From: Dugong dugon
Taxonomy: Eukaryota > Chordata > Mammalia > Sirenia > Dugongidae
DNA: 64,000 bases
Assembly: GCA_030035585.1 (NCBI GenBank)
Contig: CM057481.1
Span: 7,589,128 to 7,653,127 of the forward strand
Direction: 5' to 3'
Shown: one piece after another, positions 11,140 through 21,325 of the stretch
How the letters are laid out: the number at the start of each line of letters is the position of its first letter
Position numbering within the stretch: the first letter of the stretch is position 1
Notes under the pieces: generated by a model
Seen by the model: only the letters and a program-made list of their open reading frames with translations
What the model was told of the DNA's origin: nothing
The model's database searches: none
Program-made: the position numbers and the translations under genes

Positions 11140-12169
11140 TTCTTCAGTTATTTCAGCTTGAGAAATGCTGAGTGTGTATTAAAGGATTCTATGGGCAAAA
11201 TACTGAACAATACAGGAAGCATCAAAAGAAGATGGAAGGAATACACAGAGTCACTGTACCAAAAACAATTGGTCGACATTCAACCATTTCAGGAGATAGC
11301 ATATGATCAAGAACCGATAGTACTGAAGAAAGAAGTCCAAACTGCACCAAAGACACTGGCAAAAAACAAGGCTCCCGGAATTGATGGAATATCCATTGAG
11401 ATGTTTCAACAAATGGATGCAAAGCTGGAAGTGCCCACTCGTCTATGCCAAGAAATGTGGAAGACCGCTATCTGGCCAACCGACTGAAAGAGATCCATAT
11501 TTGTGCCCATTCCAAAGAAGTGATCCAACAGAATGGGAAATTATTGAACAATATCATTAATATAACATGCAAGTAAAATATTGCTGAAGATCATTCAAAA
11601 ACGGCTGCAGCAGTACATTGACAGGGAACTGCCAGAAATTCAGGCCGGATTCAGAAGAGGACGTGGAATAAGGGATATTGTTGCTGATGTCAGATGGATC
11701 TTGGCTTAAAGTAGAAAATACCAGAAAGATATTTACCTGTGTTTTATAGACTATGCAAAGGCATTCGACTCTGTAGATCATAACAAATTATGGATAACTT
11801 TGTGAACAATGGGAATTCCAGAACTCTTAATTGTGTTTATGCGGAACCTGTACATAGACGAAAAGGCAGTCATTCGATCAGAATGCTCCTTGGAAACGAG
11901 GATGGCAAGACTTCATCTCAGGTACTTTGGACACAAGTTATCAGGAGGGACCAGTCCCTGGAGAAAAACATTATGCTTAGTAAAGTAAAGGGTCAGCAAA
12001 AAAAAAAAAGGAAGATCCTCAAGGAGATGGACTGACATAATGGCTGCAGCAGTGGGCTCAAACACAGCAATGACTGTGAGGATGGCTCAGGACTGCGCAG
12101 TGTTCTGTCCTGTTGTACACAGAGTTGCTATGAGTCGGAACCGACTCGACAGCACCTAACGACAACAAC
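11140..12169 (+). mobile_element. RTE (BovB-like) LINE fragment, internally deleted
   Basis: A 5'-truncated RTE-clade LINE. The open part 11158-11487 encodes the start of the reverse transcriptase, including a KNKAPGIDGI motif and IWPTD. Further RT pieces (QAGFRRGRG near 11640; IDYAKAFDSVDHNKL near 11745-11790) follow after frame breaks. At about 11883 the sequence jumps from the middle of RT to the 3' part of the element (RYFGH.. near 11920), a deletion of about 670 bp compared with the copy at 54471-56124. It ends with the family tail CACCTAACGACAACAAC. It is a dead copy. Confidence 0.88.
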
Positions 12170-13297
12170 TGTCTAAGGCAGCTTCAACAAAGTGATGTGG
12201 AGCCTTAGAGCCCAAGTTAGGGGCAAATAAGTCTCATTCCTTCCAGGAATTCGTTTGCCTTGGTGTCCGCAGCACGCTAAGTCATTAGCAAAGAATAGCC
12301 CATAGTAGTTGTGGTCTTGGCATGAACCCACCACGCAGCTGAGGCCCTTGGTCAGCTCCACCCCGTGTAATAGGTGGCCTGCCAGAAGTATTCTCACGGC
12401 CAGCACACTAGTCTTCTTGAATTGAATTTGACATCTAATTGGAGAGTTTTTAAAGGTCACTTCTCAGGTACCATGTTTAATTACCCCATGAGGAAGGATG
12501 GAAGACAAAAGGCAAGAGAAAACACAGCATTTGAAAAGGGGCAAAAAAGACGACAACAACGTTGTCCAGTAATTCTCGGGGGTAAAATTTGCTTGCAAAT
12601 CCAAAACTTTGAGGGATTTTTAAAAATAGCTTTCACCATGAAGCCATCAGAGCTGATAAAATTCAATCCCTGAGGCAGTAAGACCTTCCAAGTTAAAACA
12701 GTAAATAATTTGAGATAAAGATTAATAGCCGAAATCATGCGAGTCAGTCAGAAGAACCAGAGAGCAGCAGTCTCCAAAGATTAATAATGGTAGAAGACAA
12801 CACTGTGATAACCAGCTTCACGGTGATGGATCATGGGAGAGTTTACTGAGCACATTTCCGGAGAAGAATTCCAATCGTGTAGACTAGACTTGGGGAAAAT
12901 GCAAATGGCTAAACCTGCCAGCGGGCCGTCTGCCTGGAGGACACAGGCGGGAATACCATTTTTATGTCTGTGTGCTACATGCTGAAAGATCGCACAAATT
13001 GGCGTCAGGAGGTTGAATGGAATCTGCTGCAGCAAAACGTGACTCGAGCAAAGAAACCGTGCCTACCGGTCTGTAATTTAGGAGGCAGGAGAGCTGAGCT
13101 AACAGAATGTAATGGTGTCTTAATGTGCTCAAGCAGACTGAGAATCATTAGTCATTGTCTAAGGAGACACATGCTGATGTCATTTATGGGACTGTGCCAT
13201 ATTTCAGAGAGTAGGGTGCCGCTGCCCTCAGCGCTTGTCTCTGCCAATCCATGTGTGCCTGGCTCCAAGCCCACTAATACAGACTGGTAGCCAGAAG
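12170..13297. other. no gene recognised
   Basis: Unique-looking DNA. A minus frame at 12173-12460 (95 codons) and a plus frame at 12964-13290 (108 codons) have no recognisable domain, signal peptide or splice context, and I treat both as chance. Confidence 0.5.
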
Positions 13298-13425
13298 GTA
13301 CCAAGCACTGTGCTAGGCCTGGGGGACAGAAAGATAAATGAGCCATCTTCCTGGACCTCAGAGGACTTCTAGTTTAAAAAGGGGAGACAGGCATAAGCCT
13401 AAACTGTAATGCAATGAATTTGTCC
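13298..13425 (+). repeat. ancient mammalian interspersed repeat fragment
   Basis: 'CCAAGCACTGTGCTAGGCCT' followed by a short 'AAGATAAATGAG' block is the motif order of an old mammalian repeat also seen at 17975, 30400, 43285, 43835 and 51377. Family not assigned. Confidence 0.45.
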
Positions 13426-13434
13426 TGGCAAGGG

Positions 13435-13665
13435 GCAGGAATGATGGCACAGACTTTAGAGACAAACTGGCCTCTGTTCCAGCCCCAGCTCTACCACACG
13501 CTGGCTATGTGACCCTAGGAAGCTGCTGAGCATCAGTCACATCATTTGTCAAATGGAGGAAACCATGGTTTTCACCTCAGAGAGATGTTGTAAAGATTAA
13601 GTGACATAAAGTGCATTCTTCACACGCTGCCTGGCACACGGCAATGGTCTAGAAATTGTAGGTAA
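13435..13665 (+). repeat. MIR SINE
   Basis: Nearly full-length MIR. Recognisable blocks are 'CCAGCCCCAGCTCTACCAC', 'GGCTATGTGACC', 'CAAATGGAGG', 'GTTGTAAAGATTAAGTGA' and 'GCCTGGCACA' in the correct order. Confidence 0.85.
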
Positions 13666-13693
13666 TGATTTTGTCATATAAATTAATAAGTAA

Positions 13694-14191
13694 TGTGATG
13701 GCTAATTTTATGTGTCAACTTGGCAAGGCTATGGTGCCCGGTTATCTGGTCAAACGCTAGTGTAGATGTTGCTGAGAAGGTATCTACGTGTGATTAACAT
13801 TATAATCAGTTGAGATGAAGTAAAGCAGTTTACCCTCCATGATGTGGGTGGGCCTCATCTAATCAGGTGAAGGTCTTAAGAGCAAAAATTGAGGTTTCTT
13901 GAAGAAGAAAGGAACTCTGTCTTAAGACTCCAACATAGAAATCCTGCCTGAGTCTCCAGCCTGCTGGCTTGCCCTGTGGATTTTGGAGTAAAGACTGCAA
14001 TATTAACTCTTACCTGAATTTGTAGACTACTGGCCTGCTCTACAAATTTCACATTTGCCTGCTTCCTTAAAATCAATCAATCAATCTCAACATCTCTCTA
14101 GATGAATAGATTGATAGGACAGATCATTAGATGTGTGTGTTGTGTGTCTATCTCACTGGTTCTGTTTCTCTGCAGAACCCAGATTGATACA
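13694..14191 (+). mobile_element. solo LTR, ERVL-like
   Basis: Starts TGTGATGGCTAATTTTATGT and ends '..GTTTCTCTGCAGAACCC..GATACA', the termini of a widespread mammalian ERVL-type LTR. About 0.5 kb. I could not find a convincing 5-bp TSD. No coding capacity. Confidence 0.7.
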
Positions 14192-14604
14192 ACTATATCA
14201 ATGATATTATTATCGTACACAAAATTAAAAGGAAATCGAGTGGAATGAGAAAACAGTTGTTCCTGTGAAGAAGGATGGGGCCTAAGATGTGGATTAAGAT
14301 GGGGGAAAGCTTTAAAAAGGAGAGAGAGTTTTGAGATGAGCCTGTATAGAAAAGAGGAGTTTTCCAGATTTGGAAGGGAGAAGGGTTTTCAAGGAAGGAG
14401 GAAATCTCATCAGCCAACACAGAGTAGGGAAATTCATGACAGGTTTGAAAACTGGCAAGAATTTGAGTGTAGCTATTTTATAGTCCATGAGATAAGGTAA
14501 GAAAAGTTGGTTAAGGCAACACAGTGAAAAGATGTCAACATCATACAGAAAAGTTCTGAGGAAGCCAAATTTGTAGTTAGAGGAAGTAAAAAAAAAAAAA
14601 AAAG

Positions 14605-14609
14605 GCAAC
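14605..14609. repeat. LTR target-site duplication (GCAAC)
   Basis: Pairs with GAAAC at 15011-15015 (4 of 5 bases match) around the LTR at 14610-15010. Confidence 0.5.
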
Positions 14610-15010
14610 TATCTTAGTTATCTAGTGCTGCTGTAACAGCAATACCGCAAGAGGGTGGCTTTAACAAACAGAAGCTTATTTTCTCACAATTTAGGAGGCT
14701 ACAAGTCCGAATTCAAGGCACTGGCTCTCGGGGAAGTCTTTCTTTCTCTCTGTTGGCTCTAGGGGAAAGTCCTTGTCTCTTTTCAGTTTCTATTCCATTC
14801 CTTGACAATCATGTGGTGTGGCTCTTCCCCTCCATTTTGTGCTTGCTTGCTTGCTTCATCTGCTCTTTTATATCTCAAGAGATTGACTTAAAACATACCA
14901 TACTCCCTCATTAACAAAGAAAAGCCCTTCCCAATTGGGATTATAACCACAGATGTAAGAGTTAGGATTTACAACACATATTCTGGGGGGACACAATTCA
15001 ATTCATAACA
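14610..15010 (-). mobile_element. solo LTR, elephant MaLR/ERVL-like family
   Basis: On the minus strand it starts TGTTATGAATTGAATTGTGT and ends CACTAGATAACTAAGATA. These termini match the LTRs at 25001, 59384 and 60808. The internal AATAAGCTTCTGTTTGTTAAAG block near the LTR end carries an AATAAG polyadenylation-like signal (AATAAA in the 59384 copy). About 400 bp with a degenerate 5-bp TSD. Confidence 0.85.
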
Positions 15011-15268
15011 GAAACATAACATTTCTAAAATATCTTCTAATGAAAGAATAAGCAACATGTATAGAAGGAAATTTGCTTTCACATAATTTATTAGGTTTTG
15101 ATATGCTCTTCCTCACATCAAAGTCCCTTCAAACAAAACTACATTCAGTAAAAGCCTAATTAAAACAATTGGCTTAAAATACAGGTAGGTTCCCAAAGAC
15201 CAAGTAATAATGGATCATTCTGCCAAAATTGTCTGCGTGTTTATAAGCTGAGAGACTATTGCTTGTAC
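15011..15268. other. no feature recognised
   Basis: AT-rich non-coding DNA between the LTR and the AfroSINE. Confidence 0.5.
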
Positions 15269-15278
15269 TTAAGCACCT

Positions 15279-15478
15279 ATAGTCAGTTGTCAGCAAGTTG
15301 ATCCCGACTCATGGCAACCTCACGTGTGTCAGAGTAGAACTGTGCTTCATGGGGTTTTCAGTGGTGGATTTTTTGAAAATAGATCACCAAGCCTTTCTTC
15401 TGAGGCTCCTCGGGGTGGAATCAAACCATCAACCTTTCGGTCAGCAACTGAATGCTTCAACCACCAACAGCAACTGGT
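15279..15478 (-). mobile_element. AfroSINE, variant subfamily
   Basis: Antisense AfroSINE: tail homolog 'GTTGATCCCGACTCATGGCAA' on the left, tRNA-like head on the right. It belongs to the variant with 'TGGATTTTTTGAAAATAGATCACCA' in the body. Exact 10-bp TSD TTAAGCACCT at 15269-15278 and 15479-15488. Confidence 0.92.
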
Positions 15479-15589
15479 TTAAGCACCTTTAACCACACAG
15501 TGATTCTCTTAATCCTCCCCTCATAAAGAGGCTGACATCAATGACTACCTCTTACATGCCTATCGGTCTATTTTTTGTTATAGTTTTAT

Positions 15590-15745
15590 TTTTCATACCT
15601 ACTTTGCTGATGAGAAAACAGAGTTCCTGGGAGATTAATTAACCTGCCCAAAGCCACACAGGTAGTAAGTGGAGCACCTGGGACGTGAACCTGAGACAGT
15701 CTAACTCCAGACTGCGTTCTGGCAAGCCCTGCATGCACTTCTCAT
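15590..15745 (-). repeat. MIR SINE (antisense)
   Basis: Contains the reverse complement of the MIR core: 'GATGAGAAAACAGAG', 'CCTGCCCAAAGCCACACAGG', 'GTAGTAAGTGGAGC' and 'GTCTAACTCCAGA'. Ends approximate. Confidence 0.8.
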
Positions 15746-17974
15746 CTGCCTTCTTCCTCTCCTCTCAAAACCACCAACAGTGGCAACCCCTTCCGCATGG
15801 AGACAGACAGACTTGAGTCTCCTACTAGTTTCCATTCAAGTCACCTCAGGCAAATTACATTATAAATCGATCCTGATGAAACATTCAACTCTCCCCTCCC
15901 CGCAAGCTACGGAGACTCACTGCAGTTCTGAAGCCCCAGCAGAGAGGACCTTCAGAGAAAAATCCAGAGGCCTTGATCACATTTGCTTTTTAATTAATCT
16001 AAGGTGTTAATTTTCAGCCAGAGGAAAGTTAATTTTTCCTTTTGTTAATCTAATGGTCACAGGCAACACTAGCGCTATTACAGCATAAGTTTGGAATGAC
16101 TGTCAAGCTCCCCAGCGCTACAATAAATGCAGTGGCAAATAAAACAGCTTCCCTGGAAGGCATATGGATTTAAATAATTTCTGCAGATGGTCTCTGCTTC
16201 TCTCAGTGAAAAGAGAAATAAAGGCTAGTTCTGACCTAATCGGCCACACAAACATCCAAGCAAATCCATTCTTTTGATTCTTCTCCAAAAACATGAAGGG
16301 AAAAGAAACATCAGTTTCTTCCAACCGCAGAGAAGCCCCACAGATCTGAGGTTTGAGAAAGTTACTAGATGCTCTCGTCTCTCTGACGAGCGGTTCCATT
16401 TGCAGGCCTTCTTTCCTTGCCCGCCATGATATAACTAATTGTGTGGGACCACTTTGGACTGGAACAAAGGCTGTTACTTGAAAAAGGAATTAAAGCTACA
16501 GACCACCTGAGTCTGCCGAAGTAAACTCAGAACAGGTCACGTCTGTATGTGTCAAATAATTTATGGAGGCTGGAGCAAAATGCTCAGTGCTTGCGGCCAA
16601 AACATTCAAAGCACACTGGGATGACGTGCAGAGATGAGGCTCTTAAAACCACGTCTCTTGCTCCAAAGCCCTTTGTGAGGGCTGGACACATCCCGGAGAG
16701 GACCATCAGGTATTGATCAAAGTCTGTACCGGAACCTGAACTTGGGAACAAAGGAAGGCTGACTAGACAGCAACAGCAGCCAGAGGCACCTGAACTCTGC
16801 CTCGATTGCAGACTTTACAAGTGTTGGGCCACCTGACGCTCCCACTCACCCTTCAAAGATACTTTCTCGCTACTTATTTTATCATTTCACTCCTTTGTCA
16901 TTTCAAGTGCCAGATCAAATCAATTGGTGATGCCTACCTGGAGCACCATGTTTAAAAAAGACTGAGAATCAGTGGAAAAGGATTCCTGAAGTCAGTGATG
17001 TCTTCTTGGGCGTTGGACAGTGGAGCTGGGGACGCAACTGCTGGCTATCTGCTGTCCGTGCACCACATGATTTATTCCCTAGATCGCCAGCAATAGCAAG
17101 GCTTCCATTCCGAACATATCACCTGTTTAATGAACCTACTTGCAAACCATTTTGAAGAAAAGAATGTCAGTCATGCTTTAAAGAAATTCTGGAACTTTCA
17201 TTTCCCTCATTCTCATGGAAGGAAGTTGTTCCTGACAGGGAACCTGTTCCTTTCAAACCCTTTCCCTTCTGAGGGAAGAGGATCGAAAGGCTGCAGCTTT
17301 GACTCTGACCCTCTAGGTGAAATCAGTGTTTAACTTCATACCAAAAAATAGGGGAACAGACTCATGCAGGCATAAAGGGGTTACACCTTTGTGCGTAGAA
17401 AAATTCTTCCCCAGTGCGGGTTAGAAACAAACACAATGAATTCAGCCCAGCCACTTTTTAATGGCTTACATTATTAAAAACATTACTTATGCTTTTTTGC
17501 ATGACAAAGAACATGAGTAATAATTTTGATAATAACTTCGTCTTTGAAACACAAAGGAGCTCAGAGTGAAAGTTTTTAAAATACTATCTTTGGGGCAAAA
17601 CTAGAGATTAGCAATATGCTGGAAAATGAGCTATTCAATTGAAGGAGAAGCCTAGAGTGCCTTTTTTTTTTTTTCTGGAACCCCAGAAGAAAGCTGGTAG
17701 AATGCATAACCAGTTAGATATCCACAAAATACTTGGTCTATGCAACAAGATGTGAAAATTCCTGGCCAGAAAAAGTATATTTCTTCAAGCCTGCCCATAC
17801 TAGCTCATGTCATAATAATTTCTCCATATACCAAACATCTTTTTGAAGAGATTCTTTGATTACACACCAATGATTTGTGGTTCATTGCAATGGGTGAGGC
17901 ATTAACACTTGAACTTTTATGACGAGCTCAAGCTTTTAAGCACATTTTCTCTTGAGTATCTTTGACAAGTGACA
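15746..17974. other. no gene recognised
   Basis: About 2.2 kb of non-repetitive-looking DNA with only short chance frames (for example 15780-16010 plus and 16118-16399 minus). A homopolymer T run lies at about 17661-17674. No exon-like or RNA gene signal seen. Confidence 0.5.
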
Positions 17975-18470
17975 ACTGGCATTCATTCATTCAACAAATA
18001 TTTACTAAGCACCTACTCTGTGCCTGATACAGATATACATAGAAGCAACAATGAACAAAACACACAAGGATCCCCAGCGTTGTGGAAATTACATTCTAGC
18101 GTGGGGAGGAAGAAAATGAACAATAAGCATAATAAAGAAGAAAATGTTGTATGTTCAGAGGTAAGTGCTATGCAAAAGTAAATTAGAGTAGGGGAATCAG
18201 AGGTGCCAACAGTAGGGTGTGTGATTTAAAACAGGGTCAGTGTAGGCCTCATGAAGAGGGAACATTTAATTAAATATTTGAAGGAAGTGAGGGAGTTAGC
18301 CATGCAGGCCCTTACAGTCAGTGCCAAGTCCACGATCAAGACTGGAAGATAGTGTGTGGAGAAGGTTTTGGGGGTTCGGGGAGACCAGGCATTCTGCTTT
18401 GGATCCACTGGGTTTGAGGTATCTAGTAGACTGGAGGTGACAAAAGACAGCTAGATATAGGAGTCTAGAG
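17975..18470 (+). repeat. ancient mammalian interspersed repeat
   Basis: 'ATTCATTCATTCAACAAATA', 'AGCACCTACTCTGTGCCTG', 'AATGAACAAAACA', 'ACATTCTAGCGTGGGG' and 'GGAAGTGAGGGAG' occur in an order well known from a mammal-wide old repeat. The same order, less complete, occurs at 30340-30740. Family not assigned. Confidence 0.55.
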
Positions 18471-19481
18471 TTCAGGAAGGAGAATTGGCATGAAATATAA
18501 ATCTGGACATCCTCGGCATATAGACAGCATTTAATGCCATGAGGCTATTGGAGATCACAAGGGAGTGGGTGTAAATAAAAGAGAAAGCAAGACCAGGAAC
18601 TAAGCCCCGGGGGCTTTTCAACATTAAGATGATGGGGAAAAGAGAAAGAACAGTAAGAAACTGAGAAAGTAAGAAGCAAACTAAGAGTTTGTGCTGTCCT
18701 GGAAGCCGACTGAAGAAACATATCAAAGAGAAGGGCTCATGAGAAGGGCCAGTGCTACTCACTCAAGCGTCGTCAATGGTGAATGCTGAATTCATGCATC
18801 TATGTAGGACATGGGTCACCAAAAGTATTACCCAGGCCTGGCACTGGCCTCACAGACTCGTCGGTCCTTTCATTGTCTGTATCTCACTAACCTGAAAATA
18901 GTCCACCACCACCACCACCAAGAGCAACCCTTCCCTCAAGGGCAAGGTCACAACCAGGCAGCTCCAGAGATGGGGCTGGCCGGCAGACATGCTGTTTTGT
19001 TTTGTTTTTGGCAATCACAGTGTTTTTTAAATTTGATGTAACATACTAAACCTGTGTAATTTCATATTTAAAATACAGATTTCCGTGTTCTTCTAAGAAA
19101 GGGAAAGCTGTCACTGCTCTGGCTCACATTCTCACACAGCAGCCGCTGGCTGGAGCTGAGGGATGTGGCTTTGCAGTCCACCTGTGCAACCAGCAATTTA
19201 TCAGTGGGTGCACACAAACTCCCACCAAGCCCACCTCTCTTCCTTACCTCACCTGTCTGGCTAGAGAAACGTCTGCATCTGCAATCTCTCCTGCTAGGGA
19301 ATTCGTAAAATGGAATCAGATCTGAAAGGTTCTGAGGGCACCACATAGATCTACATCTGTACCTGAAGTACAGTGTGTTTGTATCACTTTGTTTATGAAT
19401 CTAGTCTGGAGACATTACCTCCTATTGTGACAGATTTCCTCGAGACCAGCATGGAATACCACCTCCAGGAGATGTTAAGAT
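18471..19481. other. no gene recognised
   Basis: Non-coding DNA. A short CAC trinucleotide run lies at about 18902-18919. The minus frame 18472-18762 (96 codons) has no domain. Confidence 0.5.
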
Positions 19482-19493
19482 GTGTTAAGTGGC
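19482..19493 (+). repeat. L1 target-site duplication, left copy
   Basis: GTGTTAAGTGGC, repeated exactly at 20130-20141. Confidence 0.92.
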
Positions 19494-20129
19494 TTGGCCA
19501 TCTAAGATGCATCAATTGGTCCCAACCACTTGGAGTAAAGGAGAATGAAGACCACCACAGACACAAGGAAAGTATTAGCCCAAGAGACAGAAAGGGCCAC
19601 GTAAACCAGAGACTCTGTCAGCCTGGGGCCAGAAGAACTAGGTGGTGCCCGGCTACCACCAATGACGGCCCTGACAGGGGACACAACAGAAAGTCTCTGA
19701 TGGAGCAGGAGAAAGGTGGGGTTTAGAACTGAAATTCTAGTAAAAAGACCAGACTTAATGGTCTGAGACTGGATGTACCCTGGAAAGCATGATCTTCGGA
19801 CTTTCTGTTAACCCAGAACTAAAACAATTCCCAAGGCCAACTATTCAGGGGACATGAAATGATACTCATGAAGAGTGTGCTTCTTAGCTCAAGTAGATAC
19901 ATAAGACTAAACGGGCAGCTTCTGTCAGGAGATGAGATGAGAAAGCAGAGAGGGTTCGGGGCTGGTTGAATGGACACGGGAAATCAGAGGTGGAAAGGAG
20001 GAGTGTGCTGTCACAGTATAGGGAGAGCAATTAGGGTCACATAACAATGTGTATATAAATTTTTGTATGAGAAGCTAACTTGAAATGTAAACTTGCACTT
20101 AAACTACAACAATAAACAAACAAAAAAAA
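19494..20129 (+). mobile_element. 5'-truncated L1 3' end
   Basis: Only the last ~0.6 kb of an L1 3' UTR is present, homologous to 8753-9410 of copy A and ending in CAACAATAAACAAACAAAAAAA. Exact 12-bp TSD at 19482-19493 and 20130-20141. The frame 19373-19726 runs across the insertion boundary and is therefore spurious. Confidence 0.95.
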
Positions 20130-20141
20130 GTGTTAAGTGGC
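20130..20141 (+). repeat. L1 target-site duplication, right copy
   Basis: GTGTTAAGTGGC, identical to 19482-19493. Confidence 0.92.
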
Positions 20142-21114
20142 AAAAATATTTCATGTTTAGTAACCATGGGAACACTAAGTGTTTTTTTTTTTGTTTTGTT
20201 TTTTTTTTGTTTTTTTTCCCTTTACTATGAGACATCTCAGATCTTTTAAACACTATGTATGTACACTGGGTCTTTTCAAGAGGTGTGTGCTTTACAATGT
20301 GTCCCAAACCTATCTGGTTATGAAACCTTTTTCTGATGGACGGGACATCTTGAGAATCAGAGAACCATGGGACACTCTTGGGGAATGGCCACTCTAAACT
20401 GGGATTTCCATGATGGCCAGGACCCTGTCTTTTTATATCCAAATGTCAAGACATTGAATAGTTTTCTAACACACAGATGTTCAACAAAGGTTTTCTAGTA
20501 AATTACAAATTGGAGAGGTTGGACCTGCCACCTGGGAAAAGCTAATGGGGTCTCACATTTCACTCTATACCCGAAGAATGGAGGATAAAGTAAGTGCTCA
20601 TGTTCTGCTCCAAACTAGCCCCCGGGAGCACTGGGTATGAGCTTCCTCTCACCTGCATGAGAGCTGGACGCCCTACCTCCAGTAGCAAAGGCCCTGCCTG
20701 TTCAACAGGTGTCATTATGGCCTGGGAGGAGCCTGTCCAAAGCCTTTGGTCACTGAACTAGTCACTTGCAGAGCACATCATTTCCCAGGACTCTTCACCG
20801 CACGGCTTGGTGGTGTTTCTCTCATTTCTTGCTCTTTGGCAGGTCTACCACAGCACCACTTGGTAACAAAACTGATTTGGCATTGGGAGATGGTCTCTGG
20901 CAGAAGATGATAGTGCATGGCAGTAGATGTTTGGCATTCCACTATAGTACGTGGAAGTTTTACTCTGTGGAAATGGGCTTGAATCAGACCTGCTGGGAGG
21001 ATGAAATGCTAGAGAAGGGCACTAACTTCATGGCTCAGCTGAGCTAGCCCCAGCATCTGTATCTCTGCTTGTCTTTTGTGTTCTTACCTCCTTTTACTTT
21101 CATTTATTTCTGTT
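20142..21114. other. no gene recognised
   Basis: Holds an impure T-rich tract at 20181-20218, which generates low-complexity frames on both strands, and otherwise unassigned DNA. Confidence 0.5.
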
Positions 21115-21325
21115 TCTGCTCATTCACTCGACACTATGTGCCAGACATTTAATTTCCACAATAACGTTAGGAAGCATCTATCATCTCCATTTTACAAGTG
21201 AGGAAGCCAAGGCCCAGAAAAGTTTATATATACATAATAATATACGTTGCTCAAAGTTACACAGCTAGTAAGTGGTAGGGCTCGGATTTTTACCTCAGGT
21301 CTGATCTGATTCTAAACCACCCCCG
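21115..21325 (-). repeat. MIR SINE (antisense)
   Basis: 'CCATTTTACAAGTGAGGAAGCC', 'AGTTACACAGCTAGTAAGTG' and 'TAGGGCTCGGATTT' are the antisense MIR core, preceded by its 3' part 'CTATGTGCCAGACA'. Confidence 0.82.

Noticed and set aside
12173..12460. 95-codon minus frame next to the deleted RTE
   Set aside because: No recognisable protein family. It lies in a single-copy-looking non-coding stretch with no flanking splice signals that I trust.
18901..18920. CAC trinucleotide repeat as a regulatory or coding polyhistidine tract
   Set aside because: Only about six units, in a chance frame with no other support.
19373..19726. 117-codon plus frame
   Set aside because: It runs from host DNA across a TSD-defined L1 insertion boundary, so it cannot be an ancestral gene.
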